Position numbers and translations under genes: made by a program
Shown here: positions 57,903-64,000 of the stretch, piece by piece
Layout: the number at the start of each line of letters is the position of its first letter
Numbering within the stretch: the stretch's first letter is position 1
Source of the DNA: Adiantum capillus-veneris
Taxonomy: Eukaryota > Streptophyta > Polypodiopsida > Polypodiales > Pteridaceae
Direction of reading: 5' to 3'
Length of the DNA: 64,000 nucleotides
NCBI GenBank assembly: GCA_014529385.2
Contig: CM043958.1
Span: 83,765,525 to 83,829,524, forward strand
Notes under the pieces: model-generated
What the model was told of the DNA's origin: nothing
Databases searched by the model: none
Seen by the model: only the letters and a program-made list of their open reading frames with translations

Positions 57903-59476
57903 CCTTCGTGAGAATGTTATGTATGAATCCCATGCTCCTCCCTATGCGGGGCATATAGGTATTCAACCTACTCTCTGAGAAGTAGAGACATATTTCTATT
58001 GGCCTACCATGAAAGTGGACATACAAGAGTATGTTTCAAAATGTGTAGTATGCCAAAATACCAAATATGATAGAGGGAAGCAACCTGGATTACTCCAGCC
58101 ATTTCCTATTCCAAATTCACCATGGGAGAGTATATCCATGGATTTCATCTTTGCATTGCTCAAATCTATCCATGGGAATACGGGAATATGGACAATAATC
58201 GACAGGTTTAGCAAGCAAGCACACTTCATTCCTGTCAAAAAGACTATTAAGGCACACCAAATGGCAACTCTCTTCATATCTCAAATTTTCGAACACCGTG
58301 GATTACCCACATCCATTGTGTCAGATAGAGATCATAGAATGACCAGTAATTTTTGGAAAGGTCTCTTTGAAAATCTAAGAGCATGATTGAATTTATCTTC
58401 GGCCTATCACCCACAAACAGATGGCCAAAGTGAGATAGCCGATATTATGATACTCGATCTACTCAAGACTTATGTTACCGAAGTAGATCAATGCTCACAA
58501 TGGGAAAAATACTTACCTCTTGTAGAGTATGCATACAATAATACTCTACATACTTCTACGGGAAAAGCACCTTTTGAGATCATTGAGGGAAGATGTAAAA
58601 GTCCCTTGCTACTCAAAGTACATGGGAAGATCTTCGCCGCCGATGAGTATAGCCATGACCTACAAGAATCTTTTCAAAAGATTAAGGAGGCTACATCCAT
58701 CTCTCAACAAAGGCAAAAAGCTGCTGCTGACAAGCACAGAAGGGCCTTAACGTTCAAAGAAAGTGACTGGGTCTTACTTAAGTTTCCTAAGGCTTGATTA
58801 AGGCAAACAACAGGAAAACAACGGGCACCTTTTGAGATCATTGAGGGAACATGTAAAAGTCCCTTGCTACTCAAAGTACATGGGAAGATCTTCGCCGCTG
58901 ATGAGTATAGCCATGACCTACAAGAATCTTTTCAAAAGATTAAGGAGGTACATCCATCTCTCAACAAAGGCAAAAAGCTGCTGCTGACAAGCACAGAAGG
59001 GCCTTAACAGTCAAAGAAAGTGATTGGGTCTTACTTAAGTTTCCTAAGGCTTGATTAAGGCAAACAACGGGCAAAAATCCTATGGGCCATCAAAAGTATT
59101 ATGCTAAGCTAGCAAAAAGATACTATGGTCCTTTCCAAATTTTGAAGCCTATCAATGAGACGGCCTTCCAACTCAAATTTCCCAACCACTAGTTCATACA
59201 AAATGCTTTTCATGTGAGCCTACTCAAGCCCTACAAAGAAGAGCCACCAAGTGAACCAATTATTAAAGACCCTCCCGAAGTTGAAGACCAAGAAGAGGTG
59301 CTACAACCCGAAGCTATCCTTTGGCATGAAGACAAGGTCTACGACATGGTAAGATTATCGGACGGTATCTTATTAAGTTCAAAAATTATCCTTTTGAAGA
59401 TGCTAGATGGATGCAAGGAATACAACTGAAGGATAGTATGAACCTTATCAATGCTTACAATGCTACATTAGAGTAA
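57903..59476 (+). pseudogene. Gypsy-A pol part 2: integrase and chromodomain
   Basis: It resumes the frame left at 30219. The zinc-binding region reads APPYAGHIGI, then CVVCQNTKYDRGKQPGLLQP. The core reads WESISMDFIFALL (first Asp), IIDRFSKQAHFIP, GLPTSIVSDRDHRMTSNFW (second Asp) and SSAYHPQTDGQSEI (third residue, Glu), with a TGA between the last two at about 58384. A tandem duplication follows (58567-59068). Then HVSLLKPYKEE and a chromodomain: EEVLQPEAILWHEDKV and, after a frameshift, GRYLIKFKNYPFEDARW, ending at TAA 59474-59476. Chromodomains of this clade direct integration to histone-marked chromatin. Confidence 0.85.
58567..59068 (+). repeat. tandem duplication of about 250 bp in the integrase C-terminal region
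   Basis: The block starting gcaccttttgagatcattga at 58567 recurs at 58825, period 258 bp. Copies differ at only a few bases, and each ends near ttaaggcaaacaac. Confidence 0.92.
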
Positions 59477-60720
59477 GCAAATGTACAAATTTCTTTTAAA
59501 TGACCAATGTTTTTGTCTTATAAGACTAGTTCTCTTTTTGATTATGCACAAATTTAAATAGTATGCATGCTTAGAATCATGTTTGTGATGAAGATGTTGT
59601 CATGTCGCTCCACTTCAATGACAAGAAAATGATCAAAGGGATGCCAATCAGGTTTATTTGAATCCTACATGATTATTTAACAGTAATAAGGGCTTGCTAA
59701 CAAGCCAATTTTAAGTTAAAAGTGTGCAAGATGCGGCTCTAAGGGCCAAAAGATGTCTTGGTAATGCTAAATAGTGAGTATGCTTGAAGTGGTCATAGCT
59801 GGGATTCTATTGATCAAAGTTGAAGTACTTGAAGGGCTCTACGGGTCTGTCTTTACAACTCATCAATTAGAGCTACAGATAAGAAGTTATGATAGTTTGA
59901 AGTTGAGTCAGTAGCAGATCCATACCAGATTGGGTAGCTGCTGATAAAAGGTCAAGGATGATATAAATGCATGGGCCTGAAGTGCTCACTTCCAGGAGCA
60001 TGTTGGTCTTTCCAATTTGTCAATCGGGGTTTCGGTTGACAAGATATGGAAGGTTTAAGTATCATCGGGGGCCAGTTTCGTACCGCTCTGGTCGCCTTGA
60101 TTAGTTGTTCATCTGGTAATTTTTGAGCTTCAACTAGATTATAGGAAATGGTATCATCTTCAGAAGCTCATCTCTTATAGTGCATTGATAGCCAGTGCTT
60201 CAGTCAAATTATATACATGATTGGCTAATAGTAGTTTAGATTCATTCACTCAAACCATAGGAGCCGTCGGAGCCAAATGCAATGCCTTGGCCACTATATA
60301 TGCCAGGTATGGTGGCAATCGAAGGCTGTCTCCACTAGCAAGTGTATTTTCAAGTCCAATGATGGTCTCCACTGCGGCAAACCATGGCCGCGTATGGATG
60401 GAAAAAGAGGAGTAGTGCTTGCCCGGGAGAATTGCCAAAAACTCAGCAAAGATTTGGTCGATATTTATACCAAATACGGTGTTTTTTTTAATGGAAGCCA
60501 TTGTTAAAAGATGCCTTTGTCAATATGTATAGTGTGTGGATGGGGAAAAGAAAATGCAAGCCATGGCGTTCAACAAAAAAATGCGAGAGCAGGGGAGAGA
60601 TTAAACGCTCATAGTGCACGCTACAGACCTCGAATGAGCTTGTGGTTGAAGCGAGAATTTCTCAGAAGCTCATGGTGCCCTAGCTTGGTGCTAGTCCTGC
60701 CGCATTCCGGGTGCCTTGAC
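59477..60720. other. non-coding stretch after Gypsy-A
   Basis: No gene is supported. A 3' LTR of Gypsy-A would be expected here, but I cannot match it to the region left of 26230. A purine-rich patch (gacaagaaaatgatcaaagggatg, split here as gacaagaaaatg / atcaaagggatg) near 59620-59645 might be its polypurine tract. Confidence 0.4.
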
Positions 60721-60751
60721 AATCAGCCTGCCACATCATCAGGGAGCCGTT

Positions 60752-60835
60752 CCCATTAGCGATATCGCTAATGGGATGGCTGAAAATAGAAGGAACCCTT
60801 CCCATGCAAACCACCAAGTCGACGCCTATAAAAAA
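60752..60835 (+). promoter_or_regulatory. putative LTR promoter with a perfect 24-bp palindrome and TATA box
   Basis: A perfect palindrome (60752-60775) has half site CCCATTAGCGAT followed by its complement. About 50 bp further on, CTATAAAAAA (60826-60835) is a good plant TATA box. Transcription would run toward the Gypsy-C gag. A perfect palindrome at this distance could bind a dimeric transcription factor; that is inference. Confidence 0.55.
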
Positions 60836-61084
60836 GGAAGAGGCCTCATTCTTAGGCTCTCTCCGGAGGGGAATAGAAAAGCTCTTTTTTTGTGTCCTTT
60901 TTTTCCTTCTTCTTCTGACAGGGGAACTCATTTGCCATCATTATCATAAGCTCTCTAAAGCAAGCCGGGATAATCCTAAGCTCTAAAGAAATTCATCATA
61001 AGCCCAAGCTTCCCTATTCCACTTAACAAGCTTCCATAATCGTAAGCTTTAAACCCAAGCTTCCATAGTTGGTTCCAACCTATC

Positions 61085-61215
61085 TAATCCTAATCTAAGC
61101 CACGTAAGCCCATTCAAATCCAAAATTAAGCTATAAATCTAAGCCGCAATCCTAAGCCGAATACCTTAAGCCGATAACCTTAAGCCAAATCGGAACTCCT
61201 AAGGCCATTGGAAGC
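61085..61215 (+). repeat. irregular short repeats of the word ctaagcc
   Basis: Variants of taagcc(g/a)a recur about eight times at 10-20 bp spacing, within the presumed transcribed LTR or leader of Gypsy-C. Confidence 0.6.
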
Positions 61216-61669
61216 CGAAGCTTCCATAGCCATAGCGGAAGGAAATCAGCTCTCTCTCAACCTTGAAGTAGCAGAAGGAGAACGAAGCAGATCAAGGCAG
61301 TTTTAGGCAGATCAATTAAGGCAAAAGAGCTTATTTGGTATTGTTTCACCGGACCAGACATTACCATCATTATTGACAATTGATTTCTTAATTAGCACTT
61401 GGATTAAGGCAGCATAATCCTTATAAGGAGCATAAACTCCTCCATTAACATTTGATTAAACAGAGATACTGTTCAATATTTGATTTGAGTTATCAAGTTT
61501 CAAACTGTCTGTTTTAAGCTCTATCTTCATTGCTGCAACTCTTTCCCTCGCACCTCTCACAGCAAGAGGCCCCGTGCCTTCCTGGCTCACCTTTCGAATA
61601 CAAATCCCCCGAAATTCTTGGTGAACCCAACGTGAAACGAGCCGAGGTGAGCAGTGTTTGTGGAGGAAG

Positions 61670-62965
61670 ATGTCGACACCGCAAGAGGTATCCATGCAGC
61701 AACTGATGCAGCAGTTTGCTGCGTGCATGCAACAACAATAAGCTGCAACGATTTGAAGGCCAGGATATTAGCAAGTTTTGCAATATCTACGAGAAAGCAA
61801 TGGAAGATAATGGAATCGATGATCAGAATGCAGTGGAGGGATTTCATTTAATTGTGGTGCCGGAACTTAGGGGCCGAATAAAAGAGATTCAGGCCGTTCA
61901 AGGCCCAAATTGGCAGGACTTCAAGAAGGCGCTCCAGGAGGAATACTTTCTTGAGGATTCACAAAGGGTAACCAGACAAAGTTTTATGACGTGGGTGCAG
62001 AAGAAGAACAGAAATTTATCTGCACAAGAATTATTACGGGAGTTTGGAAAGAAATTCAAGAAACAGTCCTTGATAGAGCAACGTCAATGAAGGATCAGAA
62101 GGTTAACTCTATTCAGGCTGCTGATCCATGACTTCAAAAGAGTCTAGTGCAGTTGTTGGAGGATTCATTAGGCAAAATTTGGACTCACAAAGGGGCCTTT
62201 TAAGGAGTTTGACTTTACCTCTCTCTACCAAAACGGGCGCATGGATAATTTTTTGCAAACAAAATCCAAAGTTGGCGGAGGTTTGACAGTTAGAATGTCC
62301 TCTTCAAGCTCTATCTACTGATATATAGCACGCCATGAGATTCCTCATATTTTAGAAGATTCTTTTTTTTGAGGGATTCTGACAGAGTTGTCACATCATA
62401 GGTGAATAAAAAAAAAGAATCTTCTAAAATATGAGGAATCTCATGGCGTGCTATATATCAGTAGATAGAGCTTGAAGAGGACATTCTAACTGTCAAACCT
62501 CCGCCAACTTTGGAGTTTGTTTTGCAAAAATTTATCCATGCGCTCGTTTTGGTAGAGAGAGGTAAAGTCAAACTCCTTAAAGGGCCCCTTTGTGAGTCCA
62601 AAATTTGCCTAATGCAACAGGTGAATTGGGCTTAACATCTGATTGGAAGATAGTCATTGAAGTAGTAAATATGATCCTGAAACAACGGATGAGAGTCGAT
62701 AAGCTGATCGTGGCTGACATCATGGATGTTGTGGAAGAGGAACCTAAGGAGAAAACAACCTCAGGAATACCCAAAGTGGAGGAGCCAGTTCTTGATGAAT
62801 TGGTGAAAGGTATTCAAGAATTAAATTTGAATTTTAAAGCTGTAAAATTTGAAGGGTTAGCTGCAAAGGGATCTACTTCTGAGCCTAGACAGTAGCCTCC
62901 ACGCAAAGGTTGGGACCGATGCATGTGGTGTGATAGTGAAGACCACAAGTATGTTAAAGAATGTG
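61670..62965 (+). pseudogene. Gypsy-C gag, frameshifted and interrupted by a hairpin insertion
   Basis: ATG at 61670 opens MSTPQEVSMQQLMQQF, and a stop follows in the CAA repeat at 61739. The +1 frame carries gag: LQRFEGQDISKFCNIYEKAM, AVEGFHLIVVPELRGRI, WQDFKKALQEEYF. After stops, LVQLLEDS precedes the 449-bp inverted repeat (62166-62614). Gag then resumes as TGELGLTSDWKIVIEVVNMI. A knuckle CMWCDSEDHKYVKEC (CX2CX4HX4C) lies at about 62917-62962. Gag is the particle protein. Confidence 0.72.
62166..62614. mobile_element. foldback/MITE-like hairpin element in Gypsy-C gag
   Basis: Left arm 62166-62370 and right arm 62408-62614 are complementary over about 205 bp with only a few mismatches, around a 37-bp loop. 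The outer ends read cattaggcaaaatttgg and ccaaaatttgcctaatg. A TA lies at each edge of a GGCAAAATTT terminus, which would fit a TA target site, but no longer target-site duplication is visible. It has no coding capacity and disrupts gag. An inverted duplication of local sequence is the alternative. Confidence 0.8.
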
Positions 62966-63367
62966 ATGAATTTGATGAAGATTATAAAAGGAACGTGGTT
63001 TTCTGGAAGGACAAGAAGATTCACCTTAGGGAAATAGGTGAGATGCTCTGCCTCAACTTCGGAAGGGGCGGCATGAAAAGACAGTTGCTCTTATGGAAGC
63101 AGCTACATATGGGCTGCAGGTCTACGGAAAGGGTGATGATGGTGGTGTAGATACAAAGGGTCAATTGTGGCCTTATGCTTTGAAGACACCAAAAACAGGG
63201 AAGGTAACTCATGGGAAGCTACGATAGGTAGGGAATTCAATTTGAGAAACCACAGGGTGGACTGATCCAGTGGATTCCCTCTCAGTGCATGCATTCATTG
63301 CGAAGTCTCAAGCTAATGAGGCTATGGTGGAGGAAAAGCAGAAAAGAGATGAAGAAGTTCCTGGGAA

Positions 63368-63989
63368 TTGAAAAGGACAACGAGATTCAACAACAAAAAA
63401 GAAGAAGGTCCTACTCCTAAGCCCGCTCCTGAAGTGGTGATGGAGGAGGTACCCAAGGATAAAAAGCAACGTAAACCTAGGGGACCCTCATATAAGCTTA
63501 AATCTGACATTGAATTAGCTACAGATTTAAAGAAAGTTTTTGAAGAGAGCATTCTGAATAGCAAAGTGGAGCTCACATTGGGTGATATTTTGGGAATTTC
63601 CAAATGCGAGTTTCATGAAGAGATTATTGATATTATCAAAAGGAAGCAGCAGATACCAAGTGAGCAGGAGCCAGAGTTAGTTAAGAGCCAGGCCGTTTGC
63701 CACATTGAAGCAATTTAGGATGATTATCAAGAGTATTTGGCAGATCTTGAAGAAGAAGATTCGAGGTCTGTGTCTGGCGTTAAACCCAACTGTACCAGAG
63801 GTAAGGCATGTTCATTTCAATGAAGATGAAGATAATGAAAGTATACCAAGGAGTCACTTTTCAAGGACTCATTGGGCAAGGGCAACAATCGAAACTGTTG
63901 TGAAGCTTGGCGACACTGAAGAACCGGTCTTGGCACTAATAGATCATGGATCAGAGACCTCTATGGTGCATGTGCAAATGTTAAGGTAA
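63368..63989 (+). pseudogene. Gypsy-C gag-to-protease region, near the window edge
   Basis: The segment 63368-63718 is charged (EVVMEEVPKDKKQRKPRG), with a helical part VELTLGDILGISKCEFHEEI typical of the spacer before plant gypsy protease. After a frame change, 63705-63989 contains ATIETVVKLGDTEEPVLAL, then IDHGSETSMVHVQML, a protease active-site region with D-H-G-S. It stops at a TAA at 63987-63989, 11 bases before the window ends. The rest of pol is outside. Confidence 0.6.
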
Positions 63990-64000
63990 CTGTAGGGGAT

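Larger units (their letters stand above)
26231..59476 (+). mobile_element. Gypsy-A: chromovirus-type Ty3/gypsy retrotransposon, split by Copia-2
   Basis: Domain order on the plus strand is gag (26646-28070), protease-like (28071-28400), RT (28700-29500), RNase H (29650-30130), then integrase (57903-58800) and a chromodomain (about 59290-59476). The gap between RNase H and integrase is exactly filled by Copia-2, whose target-site duplication CACTC lies at 30215-30219 and 57898-57902. Removing the insert makes the reading frame run on across the junction. Own length from primer site to the end of pol is about 5.56 kb. Stops, frameshifts and tandem duplications show it is dead. LTR limits are unknown, so start and end mark only the part that can be supported. 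Confidence 0.8.
60721..64000 (+). mobile_element. Gypsy-C: left part of a gypsy-like retrotransposon, runs off the window
   Basis: A TATA-bearing LTR-like region (60752-60835), a Cys/His-knuckle gag (61670-62965) and the start of a protease (about 63880) follow in order on the plus strand. The leader near 61618 reads tggtgaacccaacgtgaaac, a sequence style I associate with the primer-site-to-gag region of plant gypsy elements. Left limit is approximate; RT and integrase would lie beyond 64000. Confidence 0.6.

Noticed and set aside
60221-60507. Short plus- and minus-strand ORFs as a gene
   Set aside because: Overlapping frames on both strands, no domain, no start context or splice support.

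Overview
The window is nuclear DNA of a land plant. It has GT-AG introns, plant Ty1/copia and Ty3/gypsy retrotransposons with plant tRNA primer sites, a decayed MULE transposase with a SWIM motif, and decayed plant-type pentatricopeptide (PPR) repeats. Very long GA/CT tracts, long poly-G runs, and PPR and gypsy sequences of the style I associate with seedless plants suggest a large-genome fern or similar; the species is inference. Almost all of the window is mobile-element sequence. Only about 2.5 kb at the left looks like ordinary genes.

Layout. 1-2530: two convergent host-type genes, a HAD/NIF-phosphatase-like gene (+, cut by the window edge) and a two-exon gene of unknown function (-). 2531-7050: non-coding DNA with microsatellites. 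7054-10640 and 15352-16623: decayed relatives of a large coiled-coil retroelement protein. 10641-15350: non-coding, with a G-poor plus strand from about 12.1 to 14.7 kb. 17632-21470: a decayed MULE transposase (-), interrupted by a 410-bp solo LTR with an exact target-site duplication. 23160-24650: a decayed PPR-repeat region (-).

26.2-59.5 kb is a four-deep nest of LTR retrotransposons. A chromodomain gypsy element (here Gypsy-A, +) is split between RNase H and integrase by Copia-2 (30220-57897, -). Copia-2 is split by the very large Gypsy-B (31200-55254, -). The 5' LTR of Gypsy-B (the right-hand one, since its genes read minus) is split by Copia-1 (49966-55242, -). The three inserted elements each keep 5-bp target-site duplications: CACTC, CAATC and CAGTT. 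LTR divergence follows the nesting order: about 18 differences in 200 bp, about 40 in 930 bp, and one in 322 bp, by eye.

Gypsy-B is the most unusual object. It is about 18.8 kb without Copia-1. Its gag, protease, RT, RNase H, integrase and a second protease-like domain lie in one reading frame, apart from in-frame stops and one 2-nt insertion. An uninterrupted 1144-codon coiled-coil ORF sits between pol and the 3' LTR. Its two non-coding zones carry repeated 24-bp palindromes, spaced 285-286 bp apart in one of them.

59.5-64 kb: the left part of another gypsy-like element (Gypsy-C, +) that runs off the window. It has a TATA-containing LTR-like region with a perfect 24-bp palindrome, and a gag interrupted by a roughly 450-bp hairpin. 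No tRNA, rRNA or CRISPR was recognised. All element names are local labels.
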